Shown here one piece after another: positions 45,921 to 55,514 of a stretch of DNA of 64,000 nt (the stretch's first letter is position 1; every line of letters starts with the position of its first letter). The notes beneath the pieces were generated by a model. The model was not told where the DNA came from. It searched no databases and saw nothing but the letters and a program-made list of their open reading frames with translations. Both the position numbers and the translations under genes were made by a program. The DNA is from Phreatobacter sp. Lineage in GTDB: Bacteria > Pseudomonadota > Alphaproteobacteria > Rhizobiales > Phreatobacteraceae. The DNA lies in assembly GCF_022843985.1 (NCBI RefSeq), contig NZ_JALHMP010000021.1, positions 17,241 to 81,240 of the forward strand, in the 5' to 3' direction.

Positions 45921-48410
45921 TCAGCCGTCGCGGCCGAGGACGCCGTCGAGGGCCGATTTCAGGTTTTCCAGCGACAGCGGCCGGTAGGTGAAGACGACAC
46001 GGCTGGCACCGGCCGGTACCTCGACGCCGCGGAACAGGACGTCGGAGCGCAGCAGCGGCTTGCGCTCGCCATTCACCTCGACCTCCCAGCCCGGGTACCA
46101 GGGCTCGTGCAGGCTCAGGACGGTCGAGACGCGGGCATCCACGGCGATCTCGATGCGGTCGGGGCGCCAGGCGGTGATCTCCGCCTTGCCGGGCGAGCGC
46201 ATCAGCGCCTGGACGGCGGGGGAGAGCGTCGCGGCGGCACGGCCGTCACGCGCGGCCGTGGTCGGCGCCGGAGCGCTTGCGGCCGCGGCGATGCGTGCCG
46301 GGCTCAGGTCGTCGTCGTCGTCAATCATGACCTCCGATGTTCCACTCGAGGGCGGGAACAGTCCGGCATCGACGAAGGCATCGGCATCCGCGACCCGGAC
46401 GATACTGGCCAGGGCGACGCGCGGCGCGGCGTCCGGCAGGCGGTAGATCCAGGCGGTCGGGCCGGCCATGATCGTCTCCACCGTCGACCATTGGGCAAGA
46501 TGCGGCATCCGTTCGATCGGCCGGTCGAGCACGATGTATTCGAGGCCGAGGAGCTTGCCGAGATCGCAGCTGTAGCCGGGGAACGACGTCGGGAAGCGGC
46601 GGTGGAAGACCGTGTAGGGGCTCTCGCCCGGCGCGACGAGCCGGTCATAGGCGCCAATGCGCAGCGGGTTGTAGCCGTTGGTGGCCTCGAGGCCATAGAC
46701 CATCGCCGCGTTCTGCCAGGGGCCGCCGAGGCCGACGATCTCCACCCGCGGACGTGTCGCGGCGGAGCTGTGGCGTTTCATTTCGCGGGTGAGCGTCGCA
46801 ATGATCTGCGCATCGCGTCCGGCGGGTTTCTCCAGGAAGGCATAGGTGGCGCGCGGCTCGGCGTTCATCGAGGAGGCTGCATTGCGCAGCACGAGTTCGC
46901 CCGCGGTGAAGGCGACAGCGAGGCTGGCGGCCGCCAGGCGCAGACGCGGGGTCTTCGGCCAGGCCAGGAGGACGACGAGGGCGACATAGATCGGCGCCAC
47001 CTTGGCGATGGCAAGCGCGGAGTCCCAGCCCTTGCCCGAGACGCTCGAGAAGTGCACAGCCCAGGCGAGGACCGAGACCACGGCAAGAGCGACCGGCACG
47101 GCGACGAGACGGTTCACCCGCGGCAGCCCGTTGCGCACATAGTCGGCGACGAGGAAGCCGGCGAGATAGGCCAGCGCCAGGACGACGACGAAGAGGCCAC
47201 CGACCGGACGGCGGAACTGCGAGACGCCAGGGGCATATTGGAAGAGCAGCGGGAAGAGCGGCGTGTAGCGTCCAAGGGCGTAGCAAAGCGCGACGAGAGC
47301 GACGGCGGCGAAGACCCGGCGTCCCGACGCCACCAGCCGGCCGCCGGCGAGGCCGTGCCAGAGCACCAGCAGCGCGGTGAGCGAACCGACGAAGAGATAG
47401 TTGAATGCCCGGTCGGTGCTGTCGATGCCCGGGCGGGTTCCGTGGCTCGGCCCCCAGTCGCCCGTGGCGCTGGGCTGCAGCGAGCCGAGCACGTCGGGCA
47501 CGAGGAAATTGGCGAAGTTGACCGGGTACCAGGAGGAGGTCAGGGCATAGGCGAGGTCGATCCCCGGCCTGTTCGAGAAGGCGGCGAACTGGGCGGTGAG
47601 CAGCAGCGGCACGGCCATCAGCGCCACGCCGAGGATCGCCATGAGGGCGAACAGGTGCAGGCGGCCGAGGAGGAAGCGCCAGGGCTGCGGCTGCGTCACC
47701 ACCTGCCGGATCGCCATGACGGCGAGGAGCACGCAGAGCAGCATGGGCGTCTGCGTCCGTCCGAGGGCGATGACAGCCGCGACGACGGTGAAGCCGATGG
47801 CCGCGAGGATCGAGCGGCGGCCGAGGGCGATGTCGAGCAGCAGCAGTGCGAGCGGGAAGAGGCCGAAGGCGGTGATGATGCCGACATGGTTCATCCGCCC
47901 CGAGACGACGCCGCCGAGCATGAAAATGGTGGCCGCCAGGACCGACCCGGCCGCCGGCCAGCCGAGCCGGTAGCCATGCACAACGAGGGCGAGCCCGCCG
48001 ATGAGCAGGTGCGCATAGACGATGAAATCGAAGGCGAACATGGTCGGCTCGGCATCGAACCAGGCCCAGATCAGAAAGGGCGGCTGGAAGATCAGCGACT
48101 GGGGGTCGGCGATGCTCGGGTGGCCGGCATAGTGATAGGCGTTCCAGAACGGGGTGGCGCCGGAATGGAGCGAGGAGGCGAGGAAACGGAAGAAGGCGTA
48201 GAACTGGTTCTTTGAATCCCAGGGCACGACAAGATCGTAGAGCCACCATTGCAGCCAAGCGGCGGTCCAGATCGCCATGACGGCCGCAAGTGCGGCCCAC
48301 AGTCCGGCCCGGGATGAACCCGCCAGCCGTGACATCCAGGATTTCGGGGGCAGGGCATGCGGTATGTGCGCGCCGCGACCGGTGGCACCAACCCGAACTT
48401 GCAACGACAC
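45921..48410 (-). CDS. YfhO-family polytopic membrane protein
   Basis: 829 residues. About a dozen hydrophobic helices in the first 530 residues, then an extracytoplasmic C-terminal domain ending in 'EPWYPGWEVEVNGERKPLLRSDVLFRGVEVPAG', the YfhO hallmark ('YPGWxVxVDG...'). YfhO proteins are GT-C-fold-like membrane proteins linked to lipoteichoic or polysaccharide glycosylation in other bacteria. 'WDSKNQFYAFFRFLASSLHSG' in the first loop is the expected GT-C-type acidic loop. The start is a GTG with GGGGG upstream; ATG 48335 is an alternative. Substrate unknown. Confidence 0.8.
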   Translation of the reverse strand: MSLQVRVGATGRGAHIPHALPPKSWMSRLAGSSRAGLWAALAAVMAIWTAAWLQWWLYDLVVPWDSKNQFYAFFRFLASSLHSGATPFWNAYHYAGHPSIADPQSLIFQPPFLIWAWFDAEPTMFAFDFIVYAHLLIGGLALVVHGYRLGWPAAGSVLAATIFMLGGVVSGRMNHVGIITAFGLFPLALLLLDIALGRRSILAAIGFTVVAAVIALGRTQTPMLLCVLLAVMAIRQVVTQPQPWRFLLGRLHLFALMAILGVALMAVPLLLTAQFAAFSNRPGIDLAYALTSSWYPVNFANFLVPDVLGSLQPSATGDWGPSHGTRPGIDSTDRAFNYLFVGSLTALLVLWHGLAGGRLVASGRRVFAAVALVALCYALGRYTPLFPLLFQYAPGVSQFRRPVGGLFVVVLALAYLAGFLVADYVRNGLPRVNRLVAVPVALAVVSVLAWAVHFSSVSGKGWDSALAIAKVAPIYVALVVLLAWPKTPRLRLAAASLAVAFTAGELVLRNAASSMNAEPRATYAFLEKPAGRDAQIIATLTREMKRHSSAATRPRVEIVGLGGPWQNAAMVYGLEATNGYNPLRIGAYDRLVAPGESPYTVFHRRFPTSFPGYSCDLGKLLGLEYIVLDRPIERMPHLAQWSTVETIMAGPTAWIYRLPDAAPRVALASIVRVADADAFVDAGLFPPSSGTSEVMIDDDDDLSPARIAAAASAPAPTTAARDGRAAATLSPAVQALMRSPGKAEITAWRPDRIEIAVDARVSTVLSLHEPWYPGWEVEVNGERKPLLRSDVLFRGVEVPAGASRVVFTYRPLSLENLKSALDGVLGRDG

Positions 48411-48582
48411 GTCAGCCCCCCGGGACCGGATGATGGTCCGCGGACATCACTGAAACGTGATCGATCGTGTTTTTCAAGTGATTTGTCCGCGGTTCCGCGC
48501 CAGTGACCACAGCGCAGATTTACCGCACGTGAACAGCGCCGCGGGTTGCAGCGGCGGGCCCGGACGGCGATAAGCTTTCCCC

Positions 48583-49995
48583 ATGTCCACCGCAGAGCGC
48601 GCCCGATCCACCCATGGCGGCCTCAGAGGCCTGATCTCCAACGGGGCGATCCGGCTGCGCGCCGTGGCCGAGACGGCCGGCAAGCGCTTCAACGACCTGA
48701 TGCCGAAAGGGCTCTATGCCCGCTCCCTGATCATCGTCATCGCGCCGATCGTCATCCTCCAGTCGGTGGTCGCCTATGTCTTCATGGAGCGCCATTGGCA
48801 ATTGGTGACACACCGCCTGTCAGCGGCGGTCACCCAGGACATTGCGGCTCTCATCGACGTGCAGCGCACCTATCCTCAGGATCGCGACTACGCGACGCTG
48901 CGGCGCCTCGCGCGCGAGCGCCTCAGCCTGCTGCTGGAGATATTGCCGCCGGAGCCGCTGCCGCTGCCGGGACCCAGGCCCTTCTTCGATGTGCTGGACG
49001 CCGCCCTGTCCCGCGAACTGGCGCTGCAGGTCGGCCGGCCCTTCTGGGTCGACACGGTCGGCAATTCGGCGCTGATCGAGATCCGGATCCAGCTCGAGGA
49101 CGGCAAGATCATGAAGGTCTTCGCCCGCCGCGGCATGGCCTATGCCTCCAACAGCCACATCTTCCTCGTCTGGATGGTCATCGCCTCACTGGTGCTGATC
49201 GGCATCGCGATCCTCTTCCTGCGCAACCAGATCCGACCGATCCAGGCGCTGGCCGCCGCAGCTGAGGATTTCGGCAAGGGGCGCGACGTCGCCGGCTTCC
49301 GGCCGCGCGGGGCGAGCGAAGTGCGCCAGGCGGCGCTCGCCTTCATCGAGATGCGGCGGCGGATCGAGCGGCAGATCGACCAGCGCACCACAATGCTGGC
49401 CGGTGTCAGCCACGACCTGCGCACCATCCTCACGCGCTTCAAGCTGGAACTGGCACTGCTGCCGGAAGGCCCCGAGACCGAGGCGCTGCGCCGCGATGTC
49501 GACGAGATGGGGCGGATGGTGGAGGGCTATCTGTCCTTCGCCCGTGGCGATGCCGGAGAAGCGCCGGCCATGACGGACATCGAGGCCTCGCTCCGGGAGA
49601 TCGGCAACGATGCCGAGCGCACCGGTGCCAGGACCTCGGTCGCTTTCCACGGCATGGCCACGGTGAAGGTTCGGCCGGATGCTTTCCGCCGCTGCATCTC
49701 CAACCTGGTGGTCAATGCGGCCCACCACGGCGACACGATCGCCATTGCCGGCCATCGCGATCATCGCTGGCTGACGGTCACGGTCGACGATGACGGGCCG
49801 GGGATTCCCGCCGGCCGGCGCGAGGACGTATTCAAACCGTTCATGCGGCTCGACGATGCCCGCAACGTCGATGACGGCGGTTCGGGGCTCGGCCTCGCCA
49901 TCGCCCGCGACATCGCCCGCTCCCATGGCGGGGAGATCACGCTTGGGGACAGCCCGCTCGGTGGCTTGCGGGCGACAGTGCGCGTGCCGGTCTGA
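48583..49995 (+). CDS. Sensor histidine kinase (EnvZ-like), orphan
   Basis: 470 residues: helix at about 47-67, a periplasmic domain of about 120 residues, a second helix near 195-213 ('IFLVWMVIASLVLIGIAILF'), a HAMP linker, dimerisation domain with phospho-accepting H277 in 'AGVSHDLRTILTRFKLEL', and an ATP-binding domain with N-box 'NLVVNAAHH', G1 'DDDGPGIP', F-box and G2 'GGSGLGLAIARDI'. The usual Pro after 'HDLRT' is Ile. No response regulator gene adjoins it, so its partner is elsewhere. Confidence 0.93.
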   Translation: MSTAERARSTHGGLRGLISNGAIRLRAVAETAGKRFNDLMPKGLYARSLIIVIAPIVILQSVVAYVFMERHWQLVTHRLSAAVTQDIAALIDVQRTYPQDRDYATLRRLARERLSLLLEILPPEPLPLPGPRPFFDVLDAALSRELALQVGRPFWVDTVGNSALIEIRIQLEDGKIMKVFARRGMAYASNSHIFLVWMVIASLVLIGIAILFLRNQIRPIQALAAAAEDFGKGRDVAGFRPRGASEVRQAALAFIEMRRRIERQIDQRTTMLAGVSHDLRTILTRFKLELALLPEGPETEALRRDVDEMGRMVEGYLSFARGDAGEAPAMTDIEASLREIGNDAERTGARTSVAFHGMATVKVRPDAFRRCISNLVVNAAHHGDTIAIAGHRDHRWLTVTVDDDGPGIPAGRREDVFKPFMRLDDARNVDDGGSGLGLAIARDIARSHGGEITLGDSPLGGLRATVRVPV

Positions 49996-50009
49996 CCCGT
50001 GATGGTCCC

Positions 50010-50555
50010 TCAGGCGGTGGCCGAGATGTCCTCGCCGGTCCAGCGACGCCGTGCCGCCAGAACCACGTCATGGGCGAAGAGCGACAGGTGTCCGGCGGCG
50101 ATGGCGGTGGACAACGCCATGCCGAACAGCCAGTAGCCCGGCATGGACGAGAGCGCATTGGTGGGCGATGGGATGCGCGAGGCCTGGTCGAGCAGCGGCT
50201 GGGCCACAACCGACAGGACGACGAGTCCGGCGATGCCGGCCATGACAATGGCGGTGGAGCGGATATTGGCGAGCGGAACGCTCGGCCCGAGCAGCGGGCG
50301 CAGCGCCCCCACCAGGACGAGGGTCAGCACGACGGCCCAGGAGACCGCGTGCATACCGGCATAGACCTGGGCCTCGAAAACACGGTTGGCGGCGAGGAGC
50401 ACGTCCACCCGGGCGACAAGCGTGTCGGGCGACATCCAGAAGATGGCGAGGCGATAGCCGGGCACGGGATCGATCAGGCCCCAGCCCGTCGTCAGGGCAG
50501 CAAAGCCGGCCGCTGCGAGATAGATCCCGCAGAACGTGATGACGAGGCGTCGCAT
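50010..50555 (-). CDS. Four-helix membrane protein, unknown function
   Basis: 181 residues with about four transmembrane segments: an N-terminal helix (residues 5-25), one at 'MHAVSWAVVLTLVLVGALRPLL', one at 'STAIVMAGIAGLVVLSVVAQPLL' and one at 'GYWLFGMALSTAIAAGHLSLF'. No charged residues in the helices that suggest a channel. GGGAG lies before the ATG. Convergent with the histidine kinase, 14 bases apart; a perfect CtrA box lies 64 bases upstream of its start. Confidence 0.78.
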   Translation of the reverse strand: MRRLVITFCGIYLAAAGFAALTTGWGLIDPVPGYRLAIFWMSPDTLVARVDVLLAANRVFEAQVYAGMHAVSWAVVLTLVLVGALRPLLGPSVPLANIRSTAIVMAGIAGLVVLSVVAQPLLDQASRIPSPTNALSSMPGYWLFGMALSTAIAAGHLSLFAHDVVLAARRRWTGEDISATA

Positions 50556-50618
50556 GCCATTCTCCCGCAGTCCCCGCGAGGACCCTAGGAGCCGCCCCCG
50601 GTGCCGGCAACGATAAGG

Positions 50619-50633
50619 TTAAGAAATGGTTAA
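50619..50633. promoter_or_regulatory. Perfect CtrA box between divergent genes
   Basis: TTAA-GAAATGG-TTAA, an exact TTAA-N7-TTAA match, 64 bases before the membrane protein start and 87 before the SnoaL-like gene start. It could control either. Confidence 0.6.
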
Positions 50634-50719
50634 CGCCAATGCCCGTATCGGGCTTTCGGAGGGATTGCTGCGGCGGCTGAAGGGCCTAACCTGGGGCTGT
50701 CAGAACGGGAGAGCGCTCC

Positions 50720-51136
50720 ATGTCCGGCACCGATGTGATGCCCGCCGCGATCCGCCACTGGCATGCCGTTGCTGCGGCGCGCGACGTCGCCGGCCTGGAG
50801 ACGCTGCTGGCCGCGGATGCCGTCTTCGAAAGCCCGGTGGTGCATACGCCGCAGGTGGGCCGTGCCATCGTCACGCGCTACCTCGCCGCGGCCTTCCAGG
50901 TGCTCAACAACGTGGGCTTCCACTATCCCAACCAATGGTTCGGCGAGCGCTCGGCGGTGCTGGAATTCGCCACCGAAATCGACGGCATCGCCGTCAACGG
51001 CATCGACATGATCAGTTGGGATGACCAGGACCGGATCACGCATTTCAAGGTGATGATCCGGCCTCTGAAGGCGATCAACCTCGTGCATGAGAAGATGCGC
51101 GAAACGCTGATGGCGATGGGTCCGCGGCCCGCCTGA
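50720..51136 (+). CDS. Nuclear transport factor 2 / SnoaL-like protein
   Basis: 138 residues with the NTF2-like cone fold pattern: N-terminal helices 'AIRHWHAVAAARDVAGLETLLAADAVFESPVVH', then 'VGRAIVTRYLAAAFQVL', strands 'AVLEFATEIDGIAVNGIDMISWDDQDRITHFKVMIRP'. Such proteins are often small-molecule isomerases, dehydratases or ligand binders; none can be assigned. GGGAG lies about 8 bases before the ATG. Confidence 0.85.
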   Translation: MSGTDVMPAAIRHWHAVAAARDVAGLETLLAADAVFESPVVHTPQVGRAIVTRYLAAAFQVLNNVGFHYPNQWFGERSAVLEFATEIDGIAVNGIDMISWDDQDRITHFKVMIRPLKAINLVHEKMRETLMAMGPRPA

Positions 51137-51145
51137 GCTTTCGCG

Positions 51146-51418
51146 TCAGCGATTGCAGACGGTCGGCGTGGAGACCGGCTGGCCGGCCGGGCGGAACTTG
51201 AACACCTGGGAACCGCCGAGCAGCTGACCGTTCGGGACCCAATCGCCGGCCGTCGCCATGGCGGGCGGGCTGGCGGTGCAGAGACAGGCGCCGCAATAGG
51301 TGATGGCGCGGGGTCCCATGGACTGGGCCGGCGACTGGCCGGGGCCGGAGGCCTGGGCGGAAGCGACGAAGCCCGCGGCGAGGACGAGAGCGGCGGCGGT
51401 GGCGCGGATGAGGGACAT
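51146..51418 (-). CDS. Small exported cysteine protein A (paralogue pair)
   Basis: 90 residues. A signal peptide (MSLIRATAAALVLAAGFVASAQA|SG) and a mature region with motif 'YCGACLC' followed by 'PPAMATAGDWVPNGQ' and a fourth Cys near the C-terminus. The downstream neighbour on the same strand carries 'YCTGCLC' and 'PEMATPGDWRPSGR', so the two are tandem paralogues of an unrecognised family (YCxxCLCx4-5PxMATxGDWxPxG). Four cysteines suit disulfides or a metal site. GGAG lies before the ATG. A 38-nt element 53 bases upstream is repeated upstream of the paralogue. Confidence 0.72.
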   Translation of the reverse strand: MSLIRATAAALVLAAGFVASAQASGPGQSPAQSMGPRAITYCGACLCTASPPAMATAGDWVPNGQLLGGSQVFKFRPAGQPVSTPTVCNR

Positions 51419-51470
51419 GGTCTGTCTCCGGGTCGGCGGCGCTGGAGCGGGTTGGCCGCGTAACGATGAA

Positions 51471-51508
51471 CTTGACCATGGGTCGCCGGCAGACGGCGAA
51501 AGGTTCAA
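51471..51508 (-). promoter_or_regulatory. Shared 38-nt element, copy 1
   Basis: On the minus strand it begins TTGAACCTT and ends CGACCCATGGTCAAG with 14 variable bases between; copy 2 at 51945-51982 has the same ends and spacing. Ends are nearly inverted repeats (TTGAACC / GGTCAA). It reads toward the small exported protein A gene. Confidence 0.55.
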
Positions 51509-51532
51509 GCGTTCGGCGACAGAATGGTCGGC

Positions 51533-51796
51533 TCAGCCGCGCGGGACCGACCGGCAGGCTGAGGCGGTCTGGGCAGGGTCGCGGGGATGAAAGCGCAGGG
51601 TGATATGGTCACCCATGCGGCCCGAGGGCCGCCAGTCGCCGGGCGTGGCCATCTCCGGCCTGTCCTCGTCGCAGAGGCAGCCGGTGCAATAGAGGACGGC
51701 GGTCGCCTGGTGACGCGGTGCATCGCCGGCAAGGCCCATGGCCCCGACGAGCGCGAAGCCGGCCGCAGCAAGCGTGGAGAGAGGCGAGACGGGCAT
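51533..51796 (-). CDS. Small exported cysteine protein B (paralogue pair)
   Basis: 87 residues from ATG 51796 (AAGG about 9 bases upstream; another in-frame ATG lies 7 codons earlier). N-terminal signal-like helix 'LSTLAAAGFALVGAMGLAG', then 'YCTGCLCDEDRPEMATPGDWRPSGRMGDHITLRFHP' and a final Cys. Clearly homologous to the small exported protein 115 bases downstream. Family not recognised. Confidence 0.7.
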   Translation of the reverse strand: MPVSPLSTLAAAGFALVGAMGLAGDAPRHQATAVLYCTGCLCDEDRPEMATPGDWRPSGRMGDHITLRFHPRDPAQTASACRSVPRG

Positions 51797-51944
51797 CGGA
51801 ACGACCTTCCGGTGCAATGACCACCGTCAGAACAGCGCGGCAAGGGTAAAGGTTCCCTTAAGACCGGCATTGGCAGTTGGACATCCCGGCGAGAGGCGCC
51901 GTGTCGCCTGGGATCGTCGCGAAGAGAGGCCCTGAAGCCACCCA

Positions 51945-51982
51945 CTTGACCATGGGTCGCGGCGCGGCGGCGGAAGGTTCAA
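51945..51982 (-). promoter_or_regulatory. Shared 38-nt element, copy 2
   Basis: Same 38-base layout as copy 1 (TTGAACCTT - 14 nt - CGACCCATGGTCAAG on the minus strand), 149 bases upstream of small exported protein B and just beyond the aspartate aminotransferase terminator. Confidence 0.55.
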
Positions 51983-51983
51983 C

Positions 51984-52014
51984 AAAAAACCCGCCCCGGT
52001 GCGGGGGCGGGTTT
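51984..52014 (-). terminator. Terminator of the aspartate aminotransferase gene
   Basis: 11-bp perfect stem AAACCCGCCCC (51987-51997) / GGGGCGGGTTT (52004-52014), followed on the minus strand by a T run; 29 bases after the aatA stop. Confidence 0.88.
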
Positions 52015-52042
52015 CTCGGCCGTCACGGAGGCGGCGGGAGGC

Positions 52043-53284
<1,242 letters not shown>

Positions 53285-53403
53285 TTATGACCACGGCAAT
53301 CGTTTCCCGCGGCGCCTCGGCATTCCGGCGGGACGTTTAGTCGCGCCGGCAGGGGCGAACAAGCGAAAAACATTCATAGAAGCCATCATCCTGGAGGGAC
53401 CCC

Positions 53404-54402
53404 ATGACGACCATCCACAAGGCGACGCGACGCAGCGTCCTTCTCGGCCTCGCCACGCTCGCCGCAACGCCGTCCATCCGTTCGGCATCGGCCCAGACCT
53501 GGGCTCCCTCGCGGCCCGTGAAGCTGGTCGTCGCCTATCCGGCCGGCGGCCCGACCGACGGCATCGCCCGCATCGTCGCCCAGGACCTGTCGATGACGCT
53601 CGGCCAGCAGGTGGTGGTCGAGAATGTCGGCGGCGCCTCCGGGTCGATCGGTACCCGCCAGGTCGCCAGGGCCGATCCGGACGGCCACACGATCACATTC
53701 GGCAACAACCAGACGCACGGCAACAACATGTTCCTGCTGAAGGAGCCCGGCTATGATGCGGTGAAGGATTTCGCACCTCTCGCCGGCGCCGGTGCCTTCG
53801 AGCATATCTTCGTCGTCAAGAACGACCTGCCGGTGAAGACCATTCCCGAGCTGATCGCGCTGGCGAAGTCCAAGCCCGGCGAGCTCAATTACGGCTCGAC
53901 CGGCGTCGGTTCCGGCTCGCACCTGTCCACCGAACTCTTCATGGTGCGCACCGGCATCAAGATGACGCATGTGCCGTATCGTGGCGCCGCTCCGCTGGTG
54001 CAGGACATCGTCGGCAGCCGCATCGACGTCGCCAATTCCACCATGGCGAGCGTCTTCACGCAGATCCAGGCCGGGACGCTGCGTGGCATTGCCATCGGCT
54101 CGCCGAAGCGCAACGCCCAGCTGCCGAACGTGCCGACGCTGCGCGAGCAGGGCGTCACCAATGCGGATGCCGAGAGCTGGACCGGCTTCTTCGCACCCGC
54201 CGCGACCCCGCAGCCGGCCCTCGACCGCCTGTCGCGGGAGATTCTGGCCTCGCTCGCCAAGCCGACCGTGGTGGATGCCATCACCAAGCTCGGCTTCACC
54301 ATCACGGCGCGCGACCCGGCGGCGTTCCGGCCGTATCACGCCCAGGAGATGCAGACCTGGGCGGAGATCATCCGCGCCGCCAACATCCAGCCTTCGGGCT
54401 GA
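53404..54402 (+). CDS. Tripartite tricarboxylate transporter substrate-binding protein (Bug family)
   Basis: 332 residues. A signal with a twin-Arg ('ATRRSVLLGLATLAA', cleavage after 'SASAQT') precedes the Bug/TctC fold: 'RPVKLVVAYPAGGPTDGIARIVAQ', 'GQQVVVENVGGASGSIGTRQVARADPDGHT', 'NYGSTGVGSGSHLSTELFMVRTG', 'HVPYRGAAPLVQDIVGSRIDV', 'RGIAIGSPKRNAQLPNVPTLREQG'. Such periplasmic proteins bind carboxylates; no TctAB membrane genes adjoin it, so the ligand and transporter are unknown. GGAGG lies before the ATG. Confidence 0.9.
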   Translation: MTTIHKATRRSVLLGLATLAATPSIRSASAQTWAPSRPVKLVVAYPAGGPTDGIARIVAQDLSMTLGQQVVVENVGGASGSIGTRQVARADPDGHTITFGNNQTHGNNMFLLKEPGYDAVKDFAPLAGAGAFEHIFVVKNDLPVKTIPELIALAKSKPGELNYGSTGVGSGSHLSTELFMVRTGIKMTHVPYRGAAPLVQDIVGSRIDVANSTMASVFTQIQAGTLRGIAIGSPKRNAQLPNVPTLREQGVTNADAESWTGFFAPAATPQPALDRLSREILASLAKPTVVDAITKLGFTITARDPAAFRPYHAQEMQTWAEIIRAANIQPSG

Positions 54403-54498
54403 GGCCTGCATTACCGAAATCTTCAGACGGCCATGGCTTCATGCGGACGCGCCCGATCGCGACCGCATGAAGACCCCCGCGCTGTCCAAGAGGTTTCG

Positions 54499-55482
54499 GT
54501 GAGCCCTACCCCCGCCGCTGCAATTGCCGACGCCGTCCGCGCCGACTGGCGCGACATTCCCCGCGCCCTTGGCAGACCCGCCCTCGCCATCTGGGCGACG
54601 GTCGCCACCCTCGCGCTGCTCGTTGCCATCACCTTTCCGCTGGCCGGCCTGACGCTGTCGCCGCGGGACATCGCCCTCAATGCGGCCCTGTCCGCGGTGC
54701 TGCTGGCCGGGGCGGCCTTCTACACCTGGGTCCGGCCCGACGAACGCATCGCCCGGCTGCTGCACGCCGCGCCGCAATTCGTGCTGATGACCTTTCTCGG
54801 TGGGGCCCTGTCCTATTCGGCGATGGCGACGACCCTGCCGCTCTGGGATGCGACCTTCGACGCGATGGACAAGGCACTTGGGTTCGATTGGCCGGCCCTT
54901 CTCGCCTGGACCGGCCGCCATCCCGACCTCGCGCTGATCCTCAAGCTCGCCTATGCCTCGATGCTGCCCCAGATGGCACTGGTCATCGTGGCGCTGGTCA
55001 CCGTCAGGGCCTTCGGCGAACTCGACCGGTTCATTCTCGCCTTCGGCCTCGCCGCGCTGATGACCATGGCCGTCTGCGCCGTGACGCCGTCGCTCTGCGC
55101 GGGCTATTTCTACCGCGACGCCGTCGCGGCCCAGCCGCATCTCGGGCTGACGTGGAACTCGGTCACCCATGTGCTGGCGCTCCGGTCCGGCGAGATGACC
55201 TTCGTCTCCATGGCGACGGCCGAGGGCATCGTCACCATGCCGAGCTTCCATACGGTGAGTGCAATCCTGTTCATCATCGCCTTCTGGCATGTGGTCTGGC
55301 TACGCTGGCCGGGGCTCGTTCTGAACGTCGCCATGCTCGCCGCGACGCCGATTGTCGGCGGCCATTATCTCGTCGATCTCATCGCCGGTCTTGCGGTCGC
55401 CCTGGCGGCGCGCTGGCTGGCGGTGCGCATGATTCCGAACGGCGTCGGAGAGGTCAGGCTCGAGCTGCGCCCCGCCGGCTGA
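54499..55482 (+). CDS. PAP2 superfamily membrane phosphatase
   Basis: 327 residues from a GTG that has AGAGG 6 bases upstream. Six or more transmembrane helices. The PAP2 C-terminal motifs are visible: 'TMPSFHTVSAILFIIAF' (motif PSxH) and 'GGHYLVDLIAGLAVAL' (HxxxD, the last catalytic His). The N-terminal KxxxxxxRP motif is not obvious, so the match is to the InsP/DUF-like PAP2_3 group, which may work on inositol phosphate or lipid phosphates. Confidence 0.82.
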   Translation: MSPTPAAAIADAVRADWRDIPRALGRPALAIWATVATLALLVAITFPLAGLTLSPRDIALNAALSAVLLAGAAFYTWVRPDERIARLLHAAPQFVLMTFLGGALSYSAMATTLPLWDATFDAMDKALGFDWPALLAWTGRHPDLALILKLAYASMLPQMALVIVALVTVRAFGELDRFILAFGLAALMTMAVCAVTPSLCAGYFYRDAVAAQPHLGLTWNSVTHVLALRSGEMTFVSMATAEGIVTMPSFHTVSAILFIIAFWHVVWLRWPGLVLNVAMLAATPIVGGHYLVDLIAGLAVALAARWLAVRMIPNGVGEVRLELRPAG

Positions 55483-55514
55483 CTTCGCCGCAATCGTTCG
55501 CTATAACGAACAGC

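Noticed and set aside
45783..48215. 810-residue open frame on the plus strand
   Set aside because: Shadow of the YfhO-family gene; very rich in Arg, Gly, Glu and Asp with no domain.
51471..51508. RpoH (heat-shock) type promoter reading of the shared element
   Set aside because: CTTGAA is present in copy 1 and CCCAT further on, but the spacing of about 21 bases is too long and copy 2 lacks the leading C.
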